Positions 8,071-17,070 are shown, counted from the first letter of the stretch. The stretch: DNA of 64,000 bases from Enterovibrio coralii (GCF_001559595.1 NZ_LNTY01000036.1:1-64000); one strand, 5' to 3'. Translations and numbers: made by a program. The notes: a model not told the origin generated them from the sequence alone.

Positions 8071-9232
8071 ATGTTGAAAGTCACTGAAAATAAATACTAT
8101 ACCGGCCAAACAAGCCAAGTGTTCTCTGCCGATGTTGCGAAAGAAACGCGCGCGTTTCACCAACAAATTGAAGGTTACGCGCCAACACCATTGGTGTCAT
8201 TGCCACACCTGGCTAAACGTTTGGGCGTAAAAAGCATTTTGGTGAAAGACGAATCAAAACGCTTTGGTTTGAATGCATTTAAAGTGTTGGGTGGCTCTTA
8301 TGCGCTAGGACGCCAACTGGCTGAACACCTGAGCGTTGATATCAGTGACATTGACCTGAAAACCGTTGCTTCCAAGCTGGAAAAACCACTGGTGTTTGCA
8401 ACGGCAACGGCAGGCAACCACGGTACCGGTGTTGCTTGGGCAGCAAGAGAAATGGGACAAAAAGCCGTGGTTTATATGCCAAAAGGCTCTCCACAGGCAA
8501 GCGTTGATCGTATTAAAGGTCTAGGCGCAGAGTGTATCGTGACAGACGTTAACTACGATGACACGGTACGTTTGGCAAGCCAAACGGCAGATGAAAATGG
8601 TTGGATGCTGGTTCAAGACACAGCATGGGAAGGCTATGAAAAGATCCCAACGTGGATCTCTCAAGGCTACATGACCATGGCTGATGAAGCGGTTGAGCAA
8701 CTTACCGAGCTACCGACCCATGTGATGTTGCAAGCAGGTGTAGGTGCAATGGCTGGCGGTGTACTGGGCTATCTGGCAGATAAGCTTGGTGCAGAGAGCT
8801 TCAAAGCTATTATCGCTGAGCCTGCCGCAGCGGATTGTATTTTCCGTTCTGCCAAGAAGGCGAGATGGTAAATGTAACCGGCGATCTAAGCTCAATCATG
8901 GCAGGTCTAGCATGTGGCGAGCCAAATCCGGTCACTTGGCCAGTCCTGCGTGATTGCAGCTATACCTTTGCATCAGTCGAAGATAAGGTTGCGGCAACGG
9001 GTATGCGTATTTTAGGCAACCCACTGAAAGGTGACGAGACAGTCACCAGCGGTGAGTCCGGCGCGATTTGTATGGGGCTGTTATACCTTCTGCTGAAAGA
9101 CGACACCCACAAAACGTTTGCAGAGCAAATGGGTTTGAATGAAGAGTCTGTTGTCCTGCTGTTCAGCACCGAAGGCGACACCAACCTGACCGCTACCGCC
9201 GTATCGTGTGGGAAAGCGAATACGCGCTGTAA
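8071..9232 (+). CDS. dpaL: Diaminopropionate ammonia-lyase (two frameshifts as read)
   Basis: PLP enzyme of about 387 aa after repair (E. coli YgeX is similar in length), converting 2,3-diaminopropionate to pyruvate and ammonia. The PLP lysine is in FGLNAFKVLGGSYA and the glycine-rich motif is ATAGNHGTG. Two single-base deletions break it: at AA 8854-8855 (restoring SAKEGEMVNVTGDLSS) and at CC 9185-9186 (restoring GDTNPDRYRRIVWESEYAL and the stop at 9230-9232). Both are homopolymer losses. The ATG at 8071 is preferred to the in-frame TTG at 8053. ridA upstream would scavenge the aminoacrylate intermediate. Confidence 0.85.
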
Positions 9233-9255
9233 TTGTTGGTATAGCAAGCACATAG

Positions 9256-9284
9256 AAAAGGAGACCATTGGGTCTCCTTTTTGC
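9256..9284 (+). terminator. Terminator after the ammonia-lyase gene
   Basis: An 11-bp stem, AAAAGGAGACC / GGTCTCCTTTT, with an ATTG loop (9256-9282) followed by T. It lies between convergent genes and can serve both strands. Confidence 0.8.
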
Positions 9285-9306
9285 GTAATTGGCAATCTAG
9301 ATTGGA

Positions 9307-10443
9307 TTACCAAGAAAAATCCACATACATCTCGCCATCCTTACCATTTTTAACACCATGAGTGTTTAGACAGTCTTTGAATGCATCATGCTCTGGATGG
9401 GTGGGAAGGTGGATAGCTTCGTCGTCATATTGACCGTTAATGACATAAGCAGACTCTTCCCATGCTTGAAGAGGATTAATAACAATATAACTGGCACTAA
9501 GTCGTTTCCCTAACTCTATAAATTGAGGGATCTCTTTGTAATTACTTTTTCGATAAACCATTATAAGATTTATGCAATTGATTTCTTTGTTTTTCAAGAG
9601 ATAGTGAATAAAGTCCAAGTTTTCCATTAAACTATGAAAGCACCCACCCCTAACTTTCTTATAAGTTTCCTCAGTCGTTGCATCCACTGATATTAGTGCA
9701 TTAATCATTTTAGACCGAAAGTAAGGATGTATTCGATACCAGTTTTTTTTCGTCCAGAGTAGCCCATTTGACCTAAATCCGATTTCTTTTAGATTTGGAA
9801 AATCTTCGGTTGGAAAATTTTTGAGAAACCGTTGGTACCAACTACTCGCAAATACATCGCCTGCTCCATCAATTTCTAAATACTCAACAGCTTTTGTGAT
9901 ACTTCTAAGATTTTCATAAAGCTTGTCTAAACGGCCATTACGGTGGTCTTCAATGATTAGCTTTTCTCGACAAGAAGGGCATTTTAGATTGCAGCTGTTA
10001 TCCATTCCAAGGTATAGACGAGTCGGCATGCCTCTTAACGAGCCATCAAAAGATTCCGGAGCGTCTATATAATCCTGAAAGTTGCTATCTCTCAGGGTTT
10101 CATCGTTTTCAATCTCACTCACTGTGTGGATCATAAATCGTGAAGAAGGGTCATGTCGCTTAGCAGCAGCTGAGCATGTCTTTGTGTTGCAATAACGAAA
10201 GCTTCCGTCAGCAAATGACATACGAAACTTTTTGTAGATCTCGTTATTCCAAATTTCTCGGCCGCTTTTTCTTAATAGGTTGCCTGCACTGGGAGGCATG
10301 TTAATGATATGAGAGCCACAGCATAAATATACATCAGCGTTGGGTGTCACCAAGATTTGATTGAAGGGGACTTTACAGAGCATTGGTTCATTATTTAATA
10401 CGTTTACTACATTAACTTCATCTTCCGTAATCGATATGTCCAT
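9307..10443 (-). CDS. Orphan radical SAM protein with N-terminal SPASM-like cysteines
   Basis: 378 aa. The radical SAM motif CNLKCPSC (Cys151, 155, 158) follows an unusual N-terminal part with CC at 41-42 and CNTKTC at 85-90, spaced like a SPASM/twitch auxiliary cluster (the GNLLRKSGREIWN segment between them is typical). In most SPASM enzymes this region is C-terminal, so the order is reversed here. Later motifs include EIDGAGDVF and NALISVDATTEETYKKVRGG, as in peptide-modifying radical SAM enzymes. No precursor peptide or partner gene is nearby, and the substrate is unknown. The gene is visibly AT-richer than its neighbours, suggesting transfer. Confidence 0.8.
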   Translation of the reverse strand: MDISITEDEVNVVNVLNNEPMLCKVPFNQILVTPNADVYLCCGSHIINMPPSAGNLLRKSGREIWNNEIYKKFRMSFADGSFRYCNTKTCSAAAKRHDPSSRFMIHTVSEIENDETLRDSNFQDYIDAPESFDGSLRGMPTRLYLGMDNSCNLKCPSCREKLIIEDHRNGRLDKLYENLRSITKAVEYLEIDGAGDVFASSWYQRFLKNFPTEDFPNLKEIGFRSNGLLWTKKNWYRIHPYFRSKMINALISVDATTEETYKKVRGGCFHSLMENLDFIHYLLKNKEINCINLIMVYRKSNYKEIPQFIELGKRLSASYIVINPLQAWEESAYVINGQYDDEAIHLPTHPEHDAFKDCLNTHGVKNGKDGEMYVDFSW

Positions 10444-10641
10444 AGTGTTCCTATTATAAATGTATTTTCATTATTGAACTTTTTGTGATTAAGCATGATT
10501 TCATTTGTCATTATTAATTTTGTCTCAGTTTTTTATTATTTTATTTTTATCAAATGCGATCGGATGTAAATAAAATGAGAGGGATGGGTATAACTTACAA
10601 TGTTGTAAGTTAATTGAGGTGTGAAAAATTGGTGTGCTAGT
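10444..10641. promoter_or_regulatory. AT-rich intergenic region with a 20-bp palindrome
   Basis: About 200 bp of strongly AT-rich sequence between two minus-strand genes. AACTTACAA and TTGTAAGTT flank a 2-bp centre at 10592-10611, a near-perfect 20-bp palindrome. It could be an operator for the radical SAM gene or the end of the permease transcript; no T-tract follows. No convincing small peptide gene is present. Confidence 0.4.
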
Positions 10642-11485
10642 TTATATTCTTTGTCCTCCTTTAATGCTTTTTCTTAAATGAAGTGTGTTAATTAAGTTCC
10701 CGCATAACATCAACATTGCCCCCATTAACAACGCGACTTCAAACGGCTCGGCATAGAACAGTACGCCAACCACAGCGATCAGTGGTAAGCGGAGAAAATC
10801 CATGGTGACTACCACTGTCGCTTCTGCATTTTGCATAGCTTTGGCGATACTGAAGTGAGCAATAATGATGTGAGCGCGATGGCGGTGAGCCAGAACCATT
10901 GAATCCCTTCCGGCATTTTCCAATTGAGCAGAGCCAGTGCTAGACCAATTGGTAGCTGGATAAGGCTCATGTAAAACAAAATGGTTAGTGGATGCTCTGT
11001 GGTGGAAAGCGATTTTGTGCATGTGTGGGCAATGGCGTAGCAATAGCTGCAGCTAGGACCTCGAGAGAGGCAATATCAAGTGCTTTAACGCCTGGTTGGA
11101 CGATGATGAGCACACCGGCAAATCCGAATGCTATCGAAAGCAGTTTTTTAAGCGTAAGACGTTCTTTTAAGAACAACGCGGCAATCAATGCTGTCCAAAG
11201 TGGGACGGTAAATTCCAGAGCAAAAACTTCCGCTAACGGTAACAAGCTAATGCCGATAAACCATGCCATTTGCCCGATAAAATGCACCGAATTGCGAAGG
11301 CCATGTAACTTGATGCGCTGGGTTTTAAGCAGGGAGGCTGTATTTCGCGATGCAAAAATGATGGTCGTAATGACCAGTAGGCCAATAAGGCTTCTGAAAA
11401 AGAGAACTTGAAAGGTGTCGACCTCGCTGCTGAGTTCCTTAGCTGCAACGGCCATAAGGCAAAACGAACCAAGTGCAACGGACAT
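10642..11485 (-). CDS. EamA/DMT-family transporter (two frameshifts as read)
   Basis: Remnant frames encode an EamA permease. The frame 10985-11485 gives the first repeat (VLFFRSLIGLLVI, FTVPLWTALIAALFLKERLT). A one-base loss near 11038 moves the sequence into a middle frame (AYAIAHTCTKSLSTTEHPLTILFYMSLIQ). A second loss near 10868 moves it to the last frame (IIAHFSIAKAMQNAEATVVVTMDFLRLPL), ending at 10642. The 5' end is uncertain, since the open frame extends above the ATG at 11485 (KAVLWM). It may be a decaying gene, but the window-wide indel pattern favours sequencing error. Confidence 0.65.
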
Positions 11486-11586
11486 CCATAAAACCGCTTT
11501 GTAGACGATGACGGACTCCTTGTCCTTTGCGGCAGTGCGTGGTGGGGCAAAGTCTGAATGATTTGCTGATTGAATTCAAAAGCATG

Positions 11587-11618
11587 AAAAAACAAAACCG
11601 CCAAAGGTCGGCGGTTTT
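11587..11618 (-). terminator. Terminator of the amino-acid ABC transporter operon
   Basis: A 9-bp stem AAAACCGCC / GGCGGTTTT (11594-11618) is followed in the minus direction by GTTTTTT. It lies 19 bp after the stop of the ATP-binding protein gene. Confidence 0.85.
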
Positions 11619-11636
11619 GCGAGTAACTAAGCAGTT

Positions 11637-12362
11637 TTATCTCAGCACTTTGCTTAAAAACGACTGTGTACGCTGGTGGACAGGTGCACTGAAAATTTGT
11701 TCTGGCGGACCGCTTTCAACTATCTCGCCACCATCGATAAACAATACGCGGTCAGAGACTTCACGGGCAAAGCCCATTTCATGGGTGACAATAACCATGG
11801 TCATGCCTGCTTTTGCCAGCGACTTCATCACGTCCAGCACGTCGCCAACCATTTCTGGGTCTAGTGCCGATGTTGGTTCATCAAACAACATCAATTCTGG
11901 TTGCATTGCGAGTGCGCGCGCGATTGCTACACGTTGTTTTTGCCCGCCAGAAAGGCTCGAAGGGTAGGCGTTTGCTTTGTCTGAAAGGCCAACTTGCGCA
12001 AGCAGTTCCAAGGCTCTGTTTTCCGCATCAGCCGGTGCCAAAACCCCCAGTTTGACGGGTGCCATGGTGATGTTTTGTAGAACAGTTTTGTGTGGGAACA
12101 AATTAAAGTTCTGAAACACCATGCCCACACGTTGACGAAGCTTGTTGATGTCAGCACCCGGTGCGGTGATCGCGTCGTCATCAATAAATACGTCGCCGCC
12201 TGTTGGCACTTCCAAAAGATTTAAACAACGCAAGAAGGTGCTTTTTCCGCTGCCTGATGGGCCAATAACACTGACCACTTCGCCTTGGTTGATGGTTTCA
12301 GTGATCCCTTTTAGAACCTGATGTTCCCCAAAGCTTTTTTGAAGATTGTTAACTCTAATCAC
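11637..12362 (-). CDS. Polar amino-acid ABC transporter ATP-binding protein
   Basis: 241 aa, standard for the GlnQ/HisP/ArtP family. Walker [17 protein letters not shown]-loop [10 protein letters not shown], signature [16 protein letters not shown] and Walker [18 protein letters not shown] are all present, then the switch histidine in [14 protein letters not shown]. It powers import with the permease upstream, whose stop overlaps its start by 8 bp. Tandem ArgR-like boxes before the operon suggest an arginine-type substrate. Confidence 0.95.
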   Translation of the reverse strand: MIRVNNLQKSFGEHQVLKGITETINQGEVVSVIGPSGSGKSTFLRCLNLLEVPTGGDVFIDDDAITAPGADINKLRQRVGMVFQNFNLFPHKTVLQNITMAPVKLGVLAPADAENRALELLAQVGLSDKANAYPSSLSGGQKQRVAIARALAMQPELMLFDEPTSALDPEMVGDVLDVMKSLAKAGMTMVIVTHEMGFAREVSDRVLFIDGGEIVESGPPEQIFSAPVHQRTQSFLSKVLR

Positions 12363-13031
12363 TTTGCTTCAACCTGTTTTCAAATTTGCCTAAAAGGAAC
12401 GTAAAGGTGTACGTCAGAATCAAGTAGATAATCGCACAGGTAAAGAGCGGGGCGACATCTTCAAAGGTACGGCTTCGGATGATTTCCCCAGCGCGCATCA
12501 AGTCTACGCCACCGATAAAACCGATTACCGCAGTCTCTTTCAGCAGCACAATAAATTCATTACCTAGTGCCGGAAGGATGTTTTTTAGTGCCTGTGGGAA
12601 AATAACATCCTGCATAGCTTGGCTGTGTGAAAGGCCGAGTGAGCGAGCAGCTTCCATTTGTCCTTTATCGACAGCCTGAATACCTGCTCGGATAATTTCT
12701 GAAATATAGGCACCGCTGTTTAAACCAAAGGCAATGATCGCGGCAGTGATTTTATCGACGTCCAAAGATGCAAGAACGATGAAGTAAAGGATCACAAGCT
12801 GAACGACGACTGGCGTGCCACGAATAACGCTAACGTAGATATTGGCAGGCCAAGTTAGATACCACTTGCCAGACATTTTCATCAGCGTTGTACAAACGCC
12901 AAGAATGGAACCAAGGATGATGCAAAGAAGGTCACCATGAGCGTGACTTTTAAGCCGTTTAGGATCAGTAAGATACCGATCATGCCATCGGAGCCGATGG
13001 GGGTGAATAACGAATCTATAATTGCTTGCAT
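12355..13031 (-). CDS. Polar amino-acid ABC transporter permease (frameshifted as read)
   Basis: HisM/GlnP-type inner-membrane permease of about 225 aa after repair. The frame from ATG 13031 encodes [20 protein letters not shown] and the first membrane helix. A one-base loss near 12921 (GCATCATCC for GCAATCATCC) breaks it; the following frame gives [16 protein letters not shown] and continues to 12355. The coupling EAA loop is [30 protein letters not shown]. It overlaps the ATPase gene. A strong hairpin stands between it and the binding-protein gene. Confidence 0.85.
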
Positions 13032-13056
13032 CAATACTGCTACTTCATTTTTGTGC

Positions 13057-13092
13057 GGTCATCGCAGGAAAGGGGAAGTACCTGCGATGACC
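13057..13092 (-). terminator. Intercistronic hairpin after the binding-protein gene
   Basis: A perfect 12-bp stem (GGTCATCGCAGG / CCTGCGATGACC) with a 12-nt loop lies between the binding-protein stop and the permease start. No T-tract follows. Such elements usually protect the upstream message or reduce read-through, giving more binding protein than permease. Confidence 0.6.
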
Positions 13093-13105
13093 ACTGGTGG
13101 GGGAA

Positions 13106-13831
13106 TTACTTAATGTGTTTGGTCAGCAGGGCGTCGAAATCGCCATTGGCTTTCATTGCTGCAAGTGTAGTGTTGACTTGTTTTTGCAGTTCAACGTTAC
13201 CTTTCGCCACCGCAAGACCGTAGTACTCAGGGTTGAATGGCAGTTCTTGAAGCTCTAGTTCTGGGTTCTTCTTCAGCAAGTTAGCCGCAGGAGCTTTGTC
13301 GAAAAGCATCAAATCAACGCGGCCATTTTTAAGCTCCATCATGGCTTCAAAACCCGTGTTGAACGCAACAACCTGGTCGCTAAACTCTTTCGCCATGATG
13401 TCACCCGTAGTACCAAGCTGAACGGAGATCTTTTTACCTTTCAGGTCATCGATAGATTGAATGCTGGTGTCACCGTTTTGAGTAACAACTACCTGAGTCG
13501 CTTCATAGTAAGGGTCAGAGAAGTCAACATTGGCTTGGCGCTCAGGGGTAATAGTCATGCCTGCCGCGACCATGTCGATACGGCCCGCGTTAAGTGCAAC
13601 GATCAAAGAATCGAACGACATGTCCTCCACTTTCAGTGTTTTGCCGCTGTCCTCGGCAATTTTCTTAACGATATCGATATCAAATCCCATGATCTCGTCA
13701 CCGTTTGCACCACCGATATATTCAAACGGAGGAAATGATGCGTTTGTGCCGACGACCAGAACATTTTCTTCTTCGCCACAACCCGTCAGTGCTGCTAACG
13801 AGAGTCCAAGTACCGCAATGATTTTTTTCAT
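13106..13831 (-). CDS. Polar amino-acid ABC transporter substrate-binding lipoprotein
   Basis: About 241 aa from the ATG at 13831. The N-terminus MKKIIAVLGLSLAALTGCGEEE is a lipoprotein signal with lipobox LTGC. The family 3 solute-binding fold follows (TNASFPPFEYIG, GFDIDIVKKIA, SFDSLIVALNAGRIDMVAAGMTIT, ERQANVDFSDPYYEA). The ArtI/HisJ/GlnH group binds basic or polar amino acids; the ArgR-like operator upstream suggests arginine. An in-frame start at 13882 would bury the signal peptide and is rejected. Confidence 0.92.
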   Translation of the reverse strand: MKKIIAVLGLSLAALTGCGEEENVLVVGTNASFPPFEYIGGANGDEIMGFDIDIVKKIAEDSGKTLKVEDMSFDSLIVALNAGRIDMVAAGMTITPERQANVDFSDPYYEATQVVVTQNGDTSIQSIDDLKGKKISVQLGTTGDIMAKEFSDQVVAFNTGFEAMMELKNGRVDLMLFDKAPAANLLKKNPELELQELPFNPEYYGLAVAKGNVELQKQVNTTLAAMKANGDFDALLTKHIK

Positions 13832-14113
13832 AAATTGCTCTCTAAATGAATACGTTATGACCTGTTGATGACTATAATCCAATTCTTTTTATTGTGTAAA
13901 TATAAATTCATTAAAAATGCTAAATTATTCACTTATTGTGGTGTTTTATATCTTAAGTTTAATTTATTTAATCTCATATAACTGATTATATATAAGTGAT
14001 TTATGATGATTTTTAAGAGGTTTTTCTTTGAGGGTAATTTTTGTGTTGATGATGAATTATTCGTTTTTAAGGTTATTTTTAGTGTGAGGTATATGTTTTG
14101 TGAATGGGTTTAT
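13832..14113. promoter_or_regulatory. AT-rich region with tandem ArgR-like boxes upstream of the ABC operon
   Basis: On the minus strand two 18-bp elements, AGTGAATAATTTAGCATT (13916-13933) and AATGAATTTATATTTACA (13895-13912), are exactly 3 bp apart, the spacing of enterobacterial ARG boxes. The second matches 9 of the 10 fixed consensus bases. A promoter-like TTTACA-N18-TATAGT overlaps the second box. The rest of this 280-bp gap is AT-rich with nothing else evident. Confidence 0.5.
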
Positions 14114-14818
14114 TTAGAGAGATATCAACGGTGGTAAAGAAGAGAAATCCACTAAAGGCTGAGTGGTTTTGGATGGTGTATTTGTAAACAGTGAGAATGG
14201 CTGGAAATGATGCTGGTGCAATGCGTCGATATCGAGCAGAGACGCTAATGCATAAAACCGTGCGACGTATGTTTTGGTTTCTGTGGGAAGCGATAGCGAA
14301 GAGAAATGAGTGTGCTTTTGGCGTTGAATAGCACGCTGCACGCGGCCTTCCCCTGCATTATACGCAGCCAGTGTTAGCGTCTGGTTGCCTTCAAACTTTC
14401 GGTAAAGGAAAGCGAGATATTTCAACGCCGCCTCTGTGCTTGCGAATTCATCAAAACGTTCATCCTTTCCTTCCGTGACATTCAAACCAAATCGCTCTGC
14501 GGTGGCAGGAATGAGTTGCCACAATCCTGCCGCATTGGCGTGGGAAATGGCATTGGCATTGAATGAAGATTCAAGCATTGGAATGAGAACAAACTGCTCC
14601 GGTAAGCCCAGTGCTTTTAGCTGCTTTAAAATGTGGCTTACAAGCGGTGAATAGGCGTTAAATCGTGCTTCTATTTGTTGTTGGTAAGGCGCGAGGATTG
14701 AATGCTCTTTTGACACATCTTCTGGCAAAGGTTTGGCTAGTAATGGTTTTGGGGTGCTGATGAGGCAAACACCCAGAGCCAATATGAGCGTGCAACGCTT
14801 GAGGAAGACGTTGAGCAA
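14114..14818 (-). CDS. Lytic transglycosylase (SLT) of the lateral flagellar locus
   Basis: 234 aa with an N-terminal signal peptide (about 28 residues, ending at LLAKP). The SLT catalytic domain shows the glutamate in MLESSFNANAISHANAAGLWQLIPATAERFGL and the AYNAGEGRVQRAI motif. It cuts peptidoglycan glycan strands. It is the last gene of a flgM-flgN-transglycosylase unit, with only 4 bp after flgN. The lateral FlgJ in this locus lacks a muramidase domain, so this enzyme probably opens the wall for the lateral rod. Confidence 0.85.
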   Translation of the reverse strand: MLNVFLKRCTLILALGVCLISTPKPLLAKPLPEDVSKEHSILAPYQQQIEARFNAYSPLVSHILKQLKALGLPEQFVLIPMLESSFNANAISHANAAGLWQLIPATAERFGLNVTEGKDERFDEFASTEAALKYLAFLYRKFEGNQTLTLAAYNAGEGRVQRAIQRQKHTHFSSLSLPTETKTYVARFYALASLLDIDALHQHHFQPFSLFTNTPSKTTQPLVDFSSLPPLISL

Positions 14819-14822
14819 GGGC

Positions 14823-15257
14823 TTATGGCTGTTCGTGGTAGATATCTGCGGCAGGCTTGATCACACCAGAAATCATTTCATGGAAAGAAGCGGATACTTG
14901 CCCATTGTCATTGTTGTATTGCTGGCATTGCTCGACAAGGCGCTGAAGCGAGTCCCATTGCACCATCGCTTTCTTTTTCAACGCGGAAGGCAATGCGTTT
15001 TGCAGGCGAGAAACGCCTCTGTTCGAATCCTCAAGCCCGAGTTGCTTTAAGCAATCTTGTCGCTGTCGCGATGAGGTTTTAAGGGTGTTCAACAACGGTT
15101 GTTGCGCGGCAAGGTTTTCCTGCAACGCAACTGCGTCAAAGGAAACATAGAGGACTCGTTGGCGTTTCAAAAGATCCAGTAGCTGCTCATAGTGTTTGAT
15201 GTCGTGACTGACGGTTTGCAAAAAGTACTGGATAAGCTGTGTTGCATTCGGTGCCAT
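14823..15257 (-). CDS. flgN: Lateral flagellar FlgN-type export chaperone
   Basis: 144 aa, mostly helical, of FlgN length. It keeps the family layout of a long N-terminal helix (LIQYFLQTVSHDIKHYEQLLDLLKRQRVLYVS) and a Leu/Gln-rich C-terminal helix. FlgN escorts the hook-associated proteins FlgK and FlgL to the export gate. Identification rests on position, directly after flgM and before the transglycosylase, as much as on sequence. Confidence 0.8.
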   Translation of the reverse strand: MAPNATQLIQYFLQTVSHDIKHYEQLLDLLKRQRVLYVSFDAVALQENLAAQQPLLNTLKTSSRQRQDCLKQLGLEDSNRGVSRLQNALPSALKKKAMVQWDSLQRLVEQCQQYNNDNGQVSASFHEMISGVIKPAADIYHEQP

Positions 15258-15281
15258 ATGGAGTCCTTGTTGGCGTGTGGA

Positions 15282-15563
15282 TTATTCTCTTCCGGTATGA
15301 AACTTCATCACAGCTTGCGATAACGCTTTCATGTCCAAGCTGAGTTCACCACGGTGAAGGGCATTGCGAATGGCATCCACTTTGGCCATGTCGACATCGG
15401 GTAACGAAGACATGTCTTTCTGTGCTTGTTCGATAGCCGCAGTATTCACGCTAACTTGTGGTTCAACAGGGGCAGGACGAGTTGGTGTTTCAAGTGGTTT
15501 GTTCGATGCTTGTTGAAGCGAACTTTGTGGAACATGGCCACTGGAGACTTTATCGATTTTCAT
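15282..15563 (-). CDS. flgM: Lateral flagellar anti-sigma-28 factor FlgM
   Basis: 93 aa. The N-terminal half is disordered and Pro/Ser/Gln-rich, as expected for an exported, intrinsically unfolded anti-sigma factor. The C-terminal half carries the FlgM helix pattern MAKVDAIRNALHRGELSLDMKALSQAVMKFH. It should hold LafS inactive until the lateral hook-basal body is complete and FlgM is exported. It is followed at 24 bp by flgN. Confidence 0.88.
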   Translation of the reverse strand: MKIDKVSSGHVPQSSLQQASNKPLETPTRPAPVEPQVSVNTAAIEQAQKDMSSLPDVDMAKVDAIRNALHRGELSLDMKALSQAVMKFHTGRE

Positions 15564-15760
15564 GGTAATCGTCCTTATTCATCAGGTAATTCAACGCTTA
15601 CTGGATGAATGCGACCATTACGACGAATGCATTAAATACCAGAAGAGATTTTTCTGTCGTTTAGCCGTTTTACACAAAAAGTGCAGGCTTTGCCGAGTAG
15701 GTGCGACGAAAAATGCCAACCTCAGTCAAAAAATACCCGTTTGAGATGCGTGGTATGGAG

Positions 15761-16527
15761 CTAGAGCGTTTTGATGTACTGCCTTGGCGTGATGCCAAAC
15801 GTCTCTTTGAATTTGAGAGAAAAACGCGCTTCAGATTGGTATCCACATTTCAACGCCAAATCAATTTGCGTACCGTACTCTTGCATCAAGGACAGGGCAT
15901 ATACCATTCGCACATGTGTCAGCACCTGACGAAATGATGCATCTTCCGCAGTGAGCTTACGAGTCAATGTTGCTCGACTCATGGAAAAATGCTGTGCAAC
16001 GGTATCGATAGGATGAGGGTCGCCAGGGTTAACGCTAAGGTACTGCGCAACGCGCTCTTTCATTGAGCGATTGCCACCTGGGAAAAGCAAATGCAGCGCA
16101 TTCGTTTCCGCAAGCTCAGTATAAAACCCCTCGAGGAAATGCCGTTGGGCGTCTTGAGACAGCCCTTTTTCAACCATGCTGAAAAGGGTGTTAAAGCAAA
16201 ACGCGAGTTGTGGTGTGACTTCGACACGCGGCTCCGCTTGATCGGCTTTTTGCCGAGAGCGGGTTAGCAATTCGTCGGATGGTGGCTCAAAAAAAGTGAG
16301 TGTGCGTGAATAAAAATCTGCGTGCTCAGGGAGATTGACGAAAGTGAGGTAGTGACTGGCGGGAATCACCAACCAGTCACTTGGCGTGTAGCCACGCGAT
16401 GAATCATCCACCAAAGTTGCTTGCTGCCTTTGTTGACCCAAATGATAGTCGGTGCATAGATATAGACATTTCTCAGCGGCTGTTTTGATTGACCACGAAA
16501 TTGTCCTGTCTGCACGACATGTTTCAT
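15761..16527 (-). CDS. AraC-family transcriptional regulator (frameshifted as read)
   Basis: About 256 aa after repair. The ATG at 16527 begins MKHVVQTGQFRGQSKQPLRN; one lost A near 16407 breaks the frame in QLWWNDSSRGYTPSDWLVIP. The C-terminal AraC domain has two helix-turn-helix units (DTVAQHFSMSRATLTRKLTAE and IDLALKCGYQSEARFSLKFKETFGITPRQY). The N-terminal part is cupin-like. It lies between flgM and flgA and next to a PEBP-like gene, so its link to the flagellar genes is uncertain; it may control the neighbour instead. Confidence 0.82.
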
Positions 16528-16539
16528 CGCGTTGTTTCC

Positions 16540-17070
16540 TTATTCATTTACATAGGTTGCGGTCAGTGTTGCTTTGTCCAACGCAGTGCTATTGAGCATG
16601 TAACCAACTAGCGCATTCGACGGATTGGCTGGTAGAGCTAACTTTTCAGTTGGGAGTGCCCAAACGGTGAATTGGTAACGGTGCATGCCATCGCCTTTCG
16701 GTGGACATACACCACCAAAGCCTTGCGTACCGTAGTCATTTTTCATTTCGATAGCCGAAGGTATATGGCCGGATGCACCTTGTTTTACGCTATGTTGAGA
16801 GGCTGGAATATCAACAGCTACCCAGTGCCACCATCCGCTTCCCGTTGGTGCGTCAGGGTCATAAGCGGTGATCGCATAGCTTTTGGTCCCTTTTGGTGCG
16901 CCACGCCAGCTTAATTGTGGTGAGACATTGTCGCCGTCACAACCGAATCCTTGGAAAGCAAATGTATCACTCATACGGCTGCCTTCTTGAATGTCATTGC
17001 TGGTCAGTGTCATGGCATGCGCGCCAAACGTCATGGCCGCGATAAAAGGAACAATATATTTAATTTTCAT
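16540..17070 (-). CDS. YbhB/YbcL family PEBP-like periplasmic protein
   Basis: 176 aa with a cleavable signal (MKIKYIVPFIAAMTFGAHAM). The phosphatidylethanolamine-binding fold shows GCDGDNVSPQLSW, AYDPDAPTGSGWWHWVAVDIPA and GMHRYQFTVWAL, the conserved ligand pocket. Bacterial members have no firmly assigned function. It lies 12 bp before the AraC gene in the same direction. Neither gene belongs to the known lateral flagellar set, and together they separate flgA from flgM-flgN. Confidence 0.9.
   Translation of the reverse strand: MKIKYIVPFIAAMTFGAHAMTLTSNDIQEGSRMSDTFAFQGFGCDGDNVSPQLSWRGAPKGTKSYAITAYDPDAPTGSGWWHWVAVDIPASQHSVKQGASGHIPSAIEMKNDYGTQGFGGVCPPKGDGMHRYQFTVWALPTEKLALPANPSNALVGYMLNSTALDKATLTATYVNE

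Noticed and set aside
10444..10560. Short minus-strand frame (about 34 codons, begins MTNEIMLNHKKF) as a peptide precursor for the radical SAM enzyme
   Set aside because: It has no ribosome-binding site, overlaps the radical SAM start, and lacks a leader/core pattern, so no RiPP system is claimed.
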